In this document: positions 8,668-17,669 of the stretch, in pieces | Layout of the letters: every line of letters starts with the position of its first letter | Position numbering within the stretch: the stretch's first letter is position 1 | From: Romboutsia weinsteinii | Lineage (GTDB): Bacteria; Bacillota; Clostridia; Peptostreptococcales; Peptostreptococcaceae | Direction of reading: 5' to 3' | Length of the DNA: 64,000 bases | Assembly (NCBI RefSeq): GCF_002250835.2 | Contig: NZ_NOJY02000013.1 | Coordinates: 1 to 64,000, forward strand | Position numbers and translations under genes: made by a program | Notes under the pieces: generated by a model | What the model was told of the DNA's origin: nothing | Database searches by the model: none | What the model saw: the letters and a program-made list of their open reading frames with translations, nothing else

Positions 8668-9315
8668 CTATCCTCCTAAAGTTACATCTTGATCTTTATA
8701 CCAAGTAAATGCTTCATCCATATGAATATTTTTATAGTCTGGCCAAAAATCATCAACAACATAAAAATCAGCATAAATAGACTGTACTGGCAAGAATCCA
8801 CTTAGTCTTCTTCTTCCACCCCATCTTATTATTAAATCTAATCTGGATACATCAAATGACTGTATATTTTCTTGAATATTATTCTTGTTTACTTTTTCGG
8901 CATCAGCTAAAGTATTAAGGTCCCAATGCCATCCATAGTTTACTAATAAATTTGCTTTTATTTGACCCGGCTTTCCTTCACTCCTTGTTGTATAAGGAAG
9001 CAATTCTTTTGGAAACATAGGGCTCTTTGCATTCCCAACTGCTAAAAATGAAGCGCCTTCATTTATTAATAGATTTGCTGCATCTACACAGGCTTTGGTA
9101 AAAGCCTCTGTCTGATAAGATGGTCTTCTTGTATTATCTGTAGTAAACCCATAAAAAGTTACTTCTTCAACTCCCTTATCTCTACATGCTCTATAAGCTT
9201 CTAGTCCTGGATCTAGTCCACACTCATATCCTCTGTCCTTAGTCATACCTTTCCCCTGGGCCCAACGCCTATTTCCATCAGGGATAATTCCAACATGTTT
9301 TGGTATATTCACCAC
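8668..9315 (-). CDS. Short cis-prenyltransferase (UppS-like)
   Basis: Member of the undecaprenyl diphosphate synthase family, which condenses isopentenyl units in cis to make polyprenyl carriers. It has HVGIIPDGNRRWA with the catalytic Asp and the substrate-binding WGGRRRLSGFLPVQSIYADF. At 215 residues it is about 30 shorter than housekeeping UppS, and the usual FSTENW loop reads FTTDNT. It is therefore probably a paralogue with an altered chain length or role, perhaps dedicated to the surface polymer made next door. The start is one of two adjacent GTG codons after GAGGTGATT. The amidase gene follows about 110 bases later on the same strand. Confidence 0.85.
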   Translation of the reverse strand: MVNIPKHVGIIPDGNRRWAQGKGMTKDRGYECGLDPGLEAYRACRDKGVEEVTFYGFTTDNTRRPSYQTEAFTKACVDAANLLINEGASFLAVGNAKSPMFPKELLPYTTRSEGKPGQIKANLLVNYGWHWDLNTLADAEKVNKNNIQENIQSFDVSRLDLIIRWGGRRRLSGFLPVQSIYADFYVVDDFWPDYKNIHMDEAFTWYKDQDVTLGG

Positions 9316-9518
9316 TAATCACCTCTTTAAAGATTATTATTATCAAATAATTGAATTATTAGTCTAAATAATAGGTATAATATGAGTAAAATCGTTTATT
9401 TTTCTTCTATTATATAGTAAACTTAATATAATAAAAAATTCGCTTTAAGCCATGTATTTGCAAAACATTTGTAAACCTGGCGAATAGAAATTAAATAATG
9501 ACAATTTGGAGGTTACTC

Positions 9519-9992
9519 ATGAAAAAAATTATATTAATACTATCATTAGTATTAACAATGGGTATGGTAGGATGTTCATCTAAGGGAAGTAACGAATATA
9601 AAGATGTTCCTGTATCTCAAATTCAAAAGGCTATAGAGTCAAGTAGTGATCTTGTAGAGCAATCTATGCCTTATGAAATAAGTAACTTTGACTACTTCAA
9701 TGATGTACAAGACAAAATAACGGAAGGTTTCATAATTAAGGCTGCTATAAACCTTCGTCTTGAAGATGTTATTGTTATAAAGACAGAAGACCCTGATGCT
9801 ATCTACACGACTCTTGAGAATTACAAAGAAGATATGATAGTTAGACCTTTTGGTGACGGATACGGTGCAGAGGAAAATGCTGATTATTCAGCTAATACTA
9901 TAATTGAGAAAAAAGGTAACTATGTTTACTTAATTTCAGCTAAAAATGCAACTAATATAGAAAAAACAATATTGTCAGTTATAAGTAAGTAA
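9519..9992 (+). CDS. DUF4358-type lipoprotein
   Basis: A 158-residue secreted lipoprotein. The signal peptide MKKIILILSLVLTMGMVGC ends in a lipobox cysteine. The mature part resembles DUF4358: it opens with a motif of the type VPVSQIQKAI, and later shows a polar strand series. Such lipoproteins often accompany MBOAT acyltransferases in Clostridia. GGAGG precedes the chosen ATG by 6 bases; an ATG 21 bases upstream lacks a site. Two hairpins follow the stop, so it may be transcribed partly apart from the two genes downstream on the same strand. Confidence 0.8.
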   Translation: MKKIILILSLVLTMGMVGCSSKGSNEYKDVPVSQIQKAIESSSDLVEQSMPYEISNFDYFNDVQDKITEGFIIKAAINLRLEDVIVIKTEDPDAIYTTLENYKEDMIVRPFGDGYGAEENADYSANTIIEKKGNYVYLISAKNATNIEKTILSVISK

Positions 9993-10056
9993 TTAAGTAT
10001 TTCCGATAATAAATACTTAATATAGTTTGGCTTTCTGTAGATTTTTTACAGAAAGC
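9993..10056 (+). terminator. Two hairpins after the lipoprotein gene
   Basis: AAGTATTT-N8-AAATACTT (about 9995-10019) is followed by the stronger GGCTTTCTGTA-GATTTT-TTACAGAAAGCC at 10029-10056, then TTCTTAAT. The second looks like an intrinsic terminator or an attenuator before the MBOAT gene. Confidence 0.65.
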
Positions 10057-10088
10057 CTTCTTAATATATATAAAAGATGGTGATTATT

Positions 10089-11465
10089 TTGGTTTTTAGT
10101 GGTATTACATTTTTATTTTATTTTTTACCTTTAGTTTTATTTTGCTATTTTATCTCTCCTTCTAAGTTAAAGAATCTTACTCTTTTAATTTTTAGTTTGA
10201 TTTTTTATGCATGGGGAGAGCCTATATACATATTTATAATGCTATTTTCTAGCGTGGTTGATTATACTCATGCAATAATTATAGACAAATATAGAGGAAG
10301 TCTTAAATCAAAACTTGCATTAATTTCATCTATTGTTGTTAATCTAGGTTTATTAGGATTTTTTAAGTATAGTGATTTTTTAATCTCTATATCTAATAAT
10401 ATTTTTAATACTAATCTCCCTTTATTAAATATAACTTTACCTATTGGAATTAGTTTTTATACTTTTCAAACTATGTCTTATTCTATAGATGTTTATAGAA
10501 ATGAGGCTCCTGTTCAGAAAAATATTATTTCCTTGGCAACATATGTAACATTATTTCCTCAGTTAGTAGCAGGACCTATTGTCAGATATGCTGATATTGC
10601 TAAAGATCTTAATAATCGCAGGAGTGACTTTGATAAGATATATGAAGGTATCTGTAGATTTATATTTGGTCTTTCTAAAAAAGTTATTATTGCAAATAAT
10701 CTAGGAGTTATTTGGTTTTCTATTAAAGATATGCCTTATAGTAGCTTGTCAGTTGGTACTGCTTGGCTTGGTATTATATGCTTTACTCTTCAGATTTACT
10801 TTGATTTTTCTGGGTATTCTGATATGGCTATTGGTCTTGGAAAGATTTTTGGATTTGAGTTTTTGGAGAACTTTAATTTCCCTTATATATCAAAATCTAT
10901 TACGGAGTTTTGGAGAAGGTGGCATATGTCTTTAGGCATTTGGTTTAGAGATTATGTTTATATTCCACTTGGAGGTAATCGAGGTTCTAAAAGTAGATGG
11001 CTATTTAATATTTTCGTAGTTTGGTTTTTAACTGGACTTTGGCATGGCGCTAGCTTTAACTTTATACTGTGGGGACTTTATTTTGGTATTATCTTAGCAC
11101 TTGAAAAACTAGTCGTTTTAAACTTGCTTGATAAGTGCCCTAATTTTATTAGACATATTTACACTATGCTTTTAGTTATAATTGGATTTGTGTTATTTGA
11201 TATTACTGAACTTAGTGGTGTATTTGGTTACTTAGGTACTATGTTTAACTTAGATAGTGTTATTTTTGATAAGACTTTTTATTATTACTTAGTTCCAAAT
11301 TTAGCTCTTTTAATAATAGCTATTGTAGCTTCTACACCTGTGTTTAAAAATATTCTTGATAAATATCAATATATTAAATTCTTTGCTTTAGCTTTTGGAT
11401 TGGTGGTTTCTACGGCATTTTTAGTAGATTCTACCTTTAATCCTTTTTTATACTTTAGATTCTAG
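10089..11465 (+). CDS. MBOAT family O-acyltransferase (AlgI/DltB-like)
   Basis: Polytopic membrane acyltransferase expected to pass acyl (commonly acetyl) groups across the membrane onto a surface polysaccharide. It has about 11 hydrophobic segments, the motif RRWHMSLG and the likely catalytic His in LWHGASFN. I prefer the TTG at 10089: it gives MVFSGITFLFYFLP, the usual MBOAT opening, and sits 8 bases after a GATGG site. The ATG at 10077 would overlap that ribosome site and adds four residues. The DHHW gene begins 12 bases after the stop, so they form an operon. Confidence 0.92.
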   Translation: MVFSGITFLFYFLPLVLFCYFISPSKLKNLTLLIFSLIFYAWGEPIYIFIMLFSSVVDYTHAIIIDKYRGSLKSKLALISSIVVNLGLLGFFKYSDFLISISNNIFNTNLPLLNITLPIGISFYTFQTMSYSIDVYRNEAPVQKNIISLATYVTLFPQLVAGPIVRYADIAKDLNNRRSDFDKIYEGICRFIFGLSKKVIIANNLGVIWFSIKDMPYSSLSVGTAWLGIICFTLQIYFDFSGYSDMAIGLGKIFGFEFLENFNFPYISKSITEFWRRWHMSLGIWFRDYVYIPLGGNRGSKSRWLFNIFVVWFLTGLWHGASFNFILWGLYFGIILALEKLVVLNLLDKCPNFIRHIYTMLLVIIGFVLFDITELSGVFGYLGTMFNLDSVIFDKTFYYYLVPNLALLIIAIVASTPVFKNILDKYQYIKFFALAFGLVVSTAFLVDSTFNPFLYFRF

Positions 11466-11477
11466 GTAGGTGATTTT

Positions 11478-12641
11478 GTGAAATTTACAAAAGATAACTT
11501 TTTAAAATACGCTACAATTATTTTATTTTTAGGATTTATTTTTATATTTCCTATCATTAATATAGTCACTCCAGATAAAAAAGTTAGCCAAGTTGAAAAT
11601 AAAATTTTAGCTCAACTTCCAAAATTGTCTATGGATAGCATTAGTAATGGATCTTTCATGAAAAATTTTGACAAGTATAGCGCTGACCAGTTTCCTTTTA
11701 GGACGGATTTTATTGAAATAAAGAATAGTTACAGTTATGCTATTGGAAATCGTGAGTTTAGAGATATTTATATTGGTAAAGATGGTAGACTTATGGAGAA
11801 ATTTATTTTTAATAAGGATATAATTGATAAAAATATTTCCCAGGTAACAATTTTTGCTAGAGATTTGTATAATAGAGTTGGAGTTTCATCTAGATTGATG
11901 ATAATTCCTACTTCTATAGCATTTTATGGAGATACACTTCCTAAGTATGCTATCTATGACGATGAAAAAGATGTACTTGGTTATATAGAAAATCTGATTG
12001 TATCTAATAAAGAAGTTAATAATAATATAGATAAATCTGATTATGATACTTATATAGACTTTTATACTCCTTATAATATCCTTAATAATAATAAGGATGA
12101 TTATATTTACTTTAATACTGACCACCATTGGACTCAGTTGGGAGCTTATTTAGCTTATAAAGATATGTATCATATGGATATTAAAAATACTCCTACTAAG
12201 GTAGCTGAAGGTTTTTATGGTAGCTATTATTCTAAGGCTTTATTGCCTCAGATTAAGGATGATAATATCTATGCTTATAAAGATTTTGATGATTTCAAAG
12301 TAAGTATAGATTTAGATAAGAGCTTTGATACACTTTATGATGATAGTAAACTTGATGGCAAAAACAAGTATCAATATTTCTTACATGGTGATCCTGCTAT
12401 TGCTGTTATTAATGGAAATCCTAAAATTTCTAAGGAAATATTAATTTTTAAGGATTCTTTCGCTCATAATTTTGTACCTTTTTTAACTTCTAATTATAGT
12501 AAGATACATATTGTTGACCCTAGGTATTACAATATGGATGTTTATAAATACCTTGAGGAAAATAGTAGAATTAGTGAGGTTTTATTTATTAATAATTTAG
12601 AGACTATTAACTCTTCTGAGTTTTATAAAAAATTTGCTTAG
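11478..12641 (+). CDS. DHHW family protein (AlgJ/AlgX-like), partner of MBOAT
   Basis: A 387-residue membrane-anchored SGNH-like protein. An N-terminal helix (about residues 12-30) is followed by an extracytoplasmic domain with the DHHW signature in FNTDHHWTQLGAYLAY and a conserved segment ILIFKDSFAHNFVP. AlgJ/AlgX-type partners receive the acyl group from MBOAT proteins and place it on the polymer. The start is GTG after AGGTGATT, matching the site used by the gene before it. Substrate polymer unknown; the neighbouring surface polysaccharide locus is the obvious candidate. Confidence 0.88.
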   Translation: MKFTKDNFLKYATIILFLGFIFIFPIINIVTPDKKVSQVENKILAQLPKLSMDSISNGSFMKNFDKYSADQFPFRTDFIEIKNSYSYAIGNREFRDIYIGKDGRLMEKFIFNKDIIDKNISQVTIFARDLYNRVGVSSRLMIIPTSIAFYGDTLPKYAIYDDEKDVLGYIENLIVSNKEVNNNIDKSDYDTYIDFYTPYNILNNNKDDYIYFNTDHHWTQLGAYLAYKDMYHMDIKNTPTKVAEGFYGSYYSKALLPQIKDDNIYAYKDFDDFKVSIDLDKSFDTLYDDSKLDGKNKYQYFLHGDPAIAVINGNPKISKEILIFKDSFAHNFVPFLTSNYSKIHIVDPRYYNMDVYKYLEENSRISEVLFINNLETINSSEFYKKFA

Positions 12642-12667
12642 CTCAATTATAAGTAGTTTGGATTATA

Positions 12668-12711
12668 AAATAGAGTATGGCTATTAGTAATACATAGCTA
12701 TACTCTATTTT
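12668..12711. terminator. Bidirectional terminator between convergent genes
   Basis: AATAGAGTATGGCTAT and ATAGCTATACTCTATT form a stem with a short loop, with A/T tracts on both sides. It separates the rightward DHHW gene from the leftward amidase-domain gene. Confidence 0.8.
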
Positions 12712-12728
12712 AGTTTAATAATAAATAA

Positions 12729-13253
12729 CTAATAATCATAATATCCTAGTATTTTTATATATCTTCTTTCTCCTTCTGTTTTTAGACTTAAGGGATAGTT
12801 TTGTAGGTCATAGGTGTGTTGACTTATTAAGTAATCTATCAAATAGTCTCCCTCCAGTATAACTTCTGTAATTATCATAGTATGGAAAGCGCTTCCTTCA
12901 TAAGTCAACTGGACTATATCACCAAGCTCAAGCTCGTTGTACTCAGCTGGTCTTGTGTATATTCCAAAGTTTTGAGTATTTTCTGTGTTATTTCTACTTA
13001 TATACTTATAGAATGGTTCTGCTGCAGTCCAAGATGGAGTTCTTGATTTATCACTATACCAGTACCACTGAGTTAGTACATCATTTCCTATATGGTCAAA
13101 TGGTATTTTCCCTGCGTGTACAGCTTGTGATATAAAATTTGTACAATCTCCTCCCCAGTCTTCGTAATTTTTGTAATTAGGGTTGTGTCCTAGAGCCCAT
13201 TTTTTAGCATAGGCTGCAGCTGCTTCTCTATCATAAGGTTTTAGTTCTTTCAC
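12729..13253 (-). CDS. Amidase_6-like cysteine protein
   Basis: A 174-residue protein of the putative amidase domain family (Amidase_6). It opens with YDREAAAAYAKKWALGHNPNY and has the family core WGGDCTNFISQAVHAG containing the presumed catalytic cysteine, with a later His in AFHTMIITE. No signal peptide is visible, which is odd because many relatives are exported. The GTG at 13253 follows GGGAGGAGAG with proper spacing; an upstream ATG adds 11 residues overlapping that site. The DUF3298-like gene precedes it on the same strand. Substrate unknown. Confidence 0.82.
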   Translation of the reverse strand: MKELKPYDREAAAAYAKKWALGHNPNYKNYEDWGGDCTNFISQAVHAGKIPFDHIGNDVLTQWYWYSDKSRTPSWTAAEPFYKYISRNNTENTQNFGIYTRPAEYNELELGDIVQLTYEGSAFHTMIITEVILEGDYLIDYLISQHTYDLQNYPLSLKTEGERRYIKILGYYDY

Positions 13254-13279
13254 TCTGTACTCTCCTCCCTTAAAATTTA

Positions 13280-13912
13280 TTAGCAAGGCATGTATAAATT
13301 ATTTAGAGTGTAATTACTTAGATAGTCTTCGTAATCTTCAAAGAGTATTTTGAATTCAAATACTTCTGGGCAATACATATCCATCTCATAGCTTGAGAAG
13401 CAGATTGTAATTCCATCTTCTTCTAGGTAGAATACTTGGCTATCTAGTATGCCTACGAAGTCTTCACTTGAAAATTCATAGTGTGGTTGGTTCGCTTTTA
13501 TTTGTGTTATTATTTCATTGTTTATTAATTCTATATAGTCTATTTCTTTTAAAAATATGTCACTTAAATTTATTTCTTTTTCTATATTTAAATCGTAGTT
13601 GTAGGATTTGATGTAGGTGATGTCATAGATTCCTATTAGTTGTGAGAATTCTATGGCTATGCTTAGGATTTTATTTTGGTTTAGTGGTGTTCTGTATTCT
13701 GTCATTGTTATATAGTGAAATCCGGTTGGTTTGATTGTTTCGTAGTGTATCTGGTGTTCTCTAGCTTCTTTGAAGGCTTTTATGTCTTGTTCTATGGTTT
13801 GGTTTAGGTAGTTTATTATGGGGGTGTTTTTGTTTGTTATCACGGGGTAGTTTATGATATATTTTGATAACGGATCTATTTCCTCTATGATTCGTTTTTC
13901 TATTGATAACAT
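13280..13912 (-). CDS. DUF3298/RsiV-like protein without signal peptide
   Basis: A 210-residue protein with the PdaC/RsiV-like pattern: N-terminal region with NYPVITN and NYLNQTIEQD, and C-terminal part with NLSDIFLK and a strand series ending in VFEFKILFEDYEDYL. Relatives are often extracytoplasmic regions of anti-sigma factors or deacetylases, but this one has no signal or membrane helix. Codon choice is visibly richer in G and T than in neighbours. It probably forms an operon with the amidase-domain gene 26 bases downstream. Role unknown. Confidence 0.65.
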   Translation of the reverse strand: MLSIEKRIIEEIDPLSKYIINYPVITNKNTPIINYLNQTIEQDIKAFKEAREHQIHYETIKPTGFHYITMTEYRTPLNQNKILSIAIEFSQLIGIYDITYIKSYNYDLNIEKEINLSDIFLKEIDYIELINNEIITQIKANQPHYEFSSEDFVGILDSQVFYLEEDGITICFSSYEMDMYCPEVFEFKILFEDYEDYLSNYTLNNLYMPC

Positions 13913-14026
13913 GTTAATCCTCCTTTTTTTGTCTCATAGTAATTAATATGTATATATTGGGGATTTTGTTAAATATTATTATATTTAGAGTATATATTTT
14001 ATTATTTATAAATATATATTCTAAAA

Positions 14027-14064
14027 AAAGTATTACTGAAAATCTAAGTTATCAGTAATACTTT
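14027..14064 (-). terminator. Terminator of the glycosyltransferase operon
   Basis: AAAGTATTACTGA and TCAGTAATACTTT flank a 12-base loop and end just before the stop codon of the last glycosyltransferase gene; T-rich tract follows on the minus strand. Confidence 0.8.
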
Positions 14065-14067
14065 ATA

Positions 14068-15174
14068 TTATTTATTGTATATCAATTCTATATATTCATT
14101 TATTATTTTATCAAATTTAAATTTATCGAGATGGTTATTATAGTCTTCAAATATTATATCGTTATTTAATACCTCTATTATCCCTTTACATATTTCTTGC
14201 TCATCACCTACAGGCACTAATTTACCATACCTTCCATTGTCTAAAATCTCCTTTGGTCCACTTTTACAATCAGTAGATATGATTCTAGCTCCACAAGACA
14301 TAGCTTCTATAATAACATTAGATAGACCTTCCCATTTAGATGATAATACAAATATACTGCACTTACTCATATATGCATATGGATTTTCACAAAAACCTGG
14401 CATATCAACATAATCGTTAATTCCTAATTCATCAATTATTTGTTCTAATTCAGGCCTTTTTTCGCCTTCCCCTAATATAGTTAATCTTACGTCCGTTCTT
14501 TGTTTTAATAATAAGTTAAATCCCTTTATTAAAGTATCAAATCCTTTTGCTTCATTTAATCTTCCTACCGCTAATAGATTTTTAACTCCTTCTTGGTTGA
14601 AAAACTTACCACTAACATTCTCTTTGCTTTTATTAATTAATTCATCATTTATTATAGGATTATAAATGACATCAATATCATCCCTCAAAATTCCCAATAC
14701 TTTTGCCGCATCTTCAGCTGTATTATTCGCCACAGCAACGATCTTATCAGCTCTTTTATACAATTTTTTTTGTAAAATCATATTTAACTTGACTTTTATA
14801 TTCTTGACATCTTCTAATATCCTACTTAATGTTGTATGTATTGTTACAATTACCTTGGTATCAACCTTAGCTCTTTTTTTTGCAATTAAAGCTGCGACAT
14901 TACAGTTTTCAATCGCAGATATTAGTGCATATGGCTTTGCATTAACTAAATATGTGGTTAATGAACTAATACTTGCCATGGCAGATTTAGAATTTAAGTC
15001 TACTATATTAACAGACTTAGGTACCTGCTTTAGATAATCTCCCTTAGCCTTAACTAATATAATATCTATATCATACCCTAATTCACTAAACCCTTTAGCC
15101 AGATTTATCATTACTTTTTCAGCTCCACCAATTTCTAATGTAGGTATAAATAACGCTATCTTATTATTCTTCAT
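14068..15174 (-). CDS. Glycosyltransferase family 4
   Basis: GT-B fold retaining glycosyltransferase, cytosolic, for surface polysaccharide. The N-terminal domain has PTLEIGGAEKVMINLAKGF; the C-terminal domain has VGRLNEAKGFDTLI and the donor-binding EX7E element in SSKWEGLSNVIIEAMSCG. Length (368) is normal. I start at ATG 15174, 7 bases after AAGGAG; a longer frame adds nine residues. It is the last gene of a four-gene leftward operon and is followed by a terminator. Donor and acceptor sugars cannot be read from the sequence. Confidence 0.92.
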   Translation of the reverse strand: MKNNKIALFIPTLEIGGAEKVMINLAKGFSELGYDIDIILVKAKGDYLKQVPKSVNIVDLNSKSAMASISSLTTYLVNAKPYALISAIENCNVAALIAKKRAKVDTKVIVTIHTTLSRILEDVKNIKVKLNMILQKKLYKRADKIVAVANNTAEDAAKVLGILRDDIDVIYNPIINDELINKSKENVSGKFFNQEGVKNLLAVGRLNEAKGFDTLIKGFNLLLKQRTDVRLTILGEGEKRPELEQIIDELGINDYVDMPGFCENPYAYMSKCSIFVLSSKWEGLSNVIIEAMSCGARIISTDCKSGPKEILDNGRYGKLVPVGDEQEICKGIIEVLNNDIIFEDYNNHLDKFKFDKIINEYIELIYNK

Positions 15175-15206
15175 TTTAAATCTCCTTATATTAAGTAACA
15201 ATGATT

Positions 15207-16502
15207 TTATTTTCTATAAATTCCTTTATCTTCTAATTTATCATTGTAATAATACCCTATGCAATATAATAACGGAATAAATAAAAATACACCTATTCTT
15301 TGCCTTACAGAACCAGTATCATATGTAATTCCTAATATTGAAGCTTGGATAATTATCGGAATAACATAAATTAGCGTGATATTTCTAACATGCTTATATT
15401 TAATAATTTTTATTATCAGCATTAATAATGTAAATACAAATATCAAAGCCAGAGTAGAATCTATAGCCGTTATTGTATATACATCAAATGAGTCTAATAC
15501 GTTCCAAGGTAGTGGACTTAAGAAAGTCCTTACTATCTCTTTTATAGTTCCAATAACTAATCCTGGTATGTCATATAATGCACTTCTCATTGAATTAGAG
15601 ATAGCAATTACATACATCCATATACTAGTAAACCTTATTATAATAAATCCTACAATAATAGAGACTACTGATATTCCAATACTTTTTCTGTTAAATTTAA
15701 TAGTTCTTATTTTTTCTGATATAACATCTGATGTTATCATATAATCAATAGATATCGCTATAACCATTGCTACACATGTGTATATTCTTGTAAGTAACAG
15801 CACTATTAATGCTAAAAATAGAAGTACTATATTTATCTTCTTACCAGATAATCGGTATCTATTATACATATATATAGATAGCATAACAGTAAATAAAACA
15901 AGTGAATCTTTTAATATACTTGACGTAAAAATTACCATATTAAAACTTAGTAGTGAACATATAACTACTATTTTTATAATCTTTTCTTTGAATTTTTTAT
16001 CTGTTAAATAGTTCAATAATAAGACAGCTGATGCTTGAAACATTAAAATATTACTCATATATAATGCATAGTTATTTTTAAATACCAGGTCAATTATATA
16101 TATAAAATAATGATAACCGACATGCAATGAGCTAGCCACATGATAAACTGCATTAAAACTTTGTATACCACTATTTTTCTTCATTATTTCCAAGTGATGT
16201 AAGTATGTAAGACTATCTACAAAAGGATAATTAGATGTCGTTAACATAAACAATGCATATATGGATTTAATAAAAAATGATATCATAAATATATATATAA
16301 TTAGCTTATTTTTATATTTCATATTAGAAATTAGTGATATATTTAAAATTAAAAAAATAGTAAATATTAGTGCATAACTAATATTTTTATTATCTATAAA
16401 TAAATTTAGCATAACTAAAGTCAGTACAATAATACATAGGTACAATTTTGATTTATGATTGTCATTTGTTTTAAAGTACTGTTTTAAATCTTTTATATTC
16501 AT
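15207..16502 (-). CDS. Polytopic membrane protein, Wzy/EpsG-like polymerase candidate
   Basis: A 431-residue protein with about eleven hydrophobic helices and a larger polar loop near residues 95-130. There is no clear sequence motif, as is normal for polysaccharide polymerases, but its size, topology and position between glycosyltransferases are those of a Wzy/EpsG-type repeat-unit polymerase. The start has an AAAGGA site. It lies 32 bases after the stop of the upstream transferase. An O-unit ligase would be an alternative. I assign the role by context, not homology. Confidence 0.65.
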   Translation of the reverse strand: MNIKDLKQYFKTNDNHKSKLYLCIIVLTLVMLNLFIDNKNISYALIFTIFLILNISLISNMKYKNKLIIYIFMISFFIKSIYALFMLTTSNYPFVDSLTYLHHLEIMKKNSGIQSFNAVYHVASSLHVGYHYFIYIIDLVFKNNYALYMSNILMFQASAVLLLNYLTDKKFKEKIIKIVVICSLLSFNMVIFTSSILKDSLVLFTVMLSIYMYNRYRLSGKKINIVLLFLALIVLLLTRIYTCVAMVIAISIDYMITSDVISEKIRTIKFNRKSIGISVVSIIVGFIIIRFTSIWMYVIAISNSMRSALYDIPGLVIGTIKEIVRTFLSPLPWNVLDSFDVYTITAIDSTLALIFVFTLLMLIIKIIKYKHVRNITLIYVIPIIIQASILGITYDTGSVRQRIGVFLFIPLLYCIGYYYNDKLEDKGIYRK

Positions 16503-16536
16503 AAAACTTATTCCTTTCTTTAATTATAAATATGCT

Positions 16537-17646
16537 TTACTTATATAAATTTTCAAACATATTTACTACTTTACTTATCTCAAAATTATCAATTACACGC
16601 TCTCTTGATTTAATTCCAAGATTTATCAATTCATTATCCCCAAGTTTTAACATATTAATTATTCCATTAGCTAACTCTGTTGGATTTTGTTTTTCTACTG
16701 CTGTTCCATATTGATCTACAATGTACTTACAATCTCCTACATCGGTTACTACACATGGCGTTTCACATGCCATAGCTTCTCCAATAACATTTGGGAATGC
16801 CTCTCCACTCGATGAAAGAACAAATATATCAGCAGCTGACATGATTTTAGGTATATCACTTCGTATACCTAATAAATGAGTATTTTTAGATATATTATTT
16901 TGTTTTAGTAGGTCTTTTAACTCAATATTATTATTATCGATACTGCCTCCACAAAGAATAAACTCAACATCTTTTAATTCCTTAGATACTATCCCTAGCG
17001 ATGTTGTAAGGGTTTTATAATCTTTTAATATATCCCATCTAGCAACATGGCACACTATCTTTTTATTGCTATCAATATTCAATTCTCTGCAAACTGACTC
17101 TCTGGAACCTTCTCTATTATAGTACATATCTAAGTCAAATCCATTTGGTATATTTACAAACTTGCTCTCATCATATCCAAAGTCAATATGAACTTTAGTA
17201 GCGTAAGTACTACAACTTGTTATTTTGTAAGTATATTTAGATAACATGCTATTAACTTTGGCAACTAATAGCACTAATTTTTTATTTTTATCTTTATCTA
17301 AGTTACTATGATGAATTCCCCAAATCAATTTTTTGATACCTGCAATTTTGCATACAATTAGCCCTAGTAAATCTGAATGATACATCCATGTTTGTACAAC
17401 ATCAGCATCTTTTACAATATTTACTGCTTTTTTAATACCTGAAATAGTAGGAATTCCCTTTTTCATGTCAAGTGTATGAACCTTAATTCCAAGGTCTTTT
17501 ATTTTACTCCCAAAAAAACCTTCATCTGTCATAGATACTACCTCTATATCATACTTGCCTTTTTCTATATTAGATAATAACTTATATAACATCATCTCAG
17601 CTCCACCATTGTCAAGCCCAGTTATTATATGAATAATTTTCTTCAT
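16537..17646 (-). CDS. Glycosyltransferase family 4
   Basis: GT-B retaining glycosyltransferase of 369 residues. It has the acceptor-side GLDNGGAEMMLYKLLSN and the donor-side CHVARWDILKDYKTL plus the EX7E motif in SSSGEAFPNVIGEAMACE. AAGGAG precedes the ATG by 6 bases. It sits between another GT4 gene and the Wzy-like gene with 23-35 base gaps, consistent with one transcript. Likely adds one sugar to the lipid-linked repeat unit. Confidence 0.92.
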   Translation of the reverse strand: MKKIIHIITGLDNGGAEMMLYKLLSNIEKGKYDIEVVSMTDEGFFGSKIKDLGIKVHTLDMKKGIPTISGIKKAVNIVKDADVVQTWMYHSDLLGLIVCKIAGIKKLIWGIHHSNLDKDKNKKLVLLVAKVNSMLSKYTYKITSCSTYATKVHIDFGYDESKFVNIPNGFDLDMYYNREGSRESVCRELNIDSNKKIVCHVARWDILKDYKTLTTSLGIVSKELKDVEFILCGGSIDNNNIELKDLLKQNNISKNTHLLGIRSDIPKIMSAADIFVLSSSGEAFPNVIGEAMACETPCVVTDVGDCKYIVDQYGTAVEKQNPTELANGIINMLKLGDNELINLGIKSRERVIDNFEISKVVNMFENLYK

Positions 17647-17669
17647 TCTAATTCTCCTTTAACTTACAT

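Noticed and set aside
15376..16011. Plus-strand frames opposite the Wzy-like gene
   Set aside because: Complement of membrane-helix codons gives long hydrophobic antisense frames; the minus-strand frame has the ribosome site and operon context.
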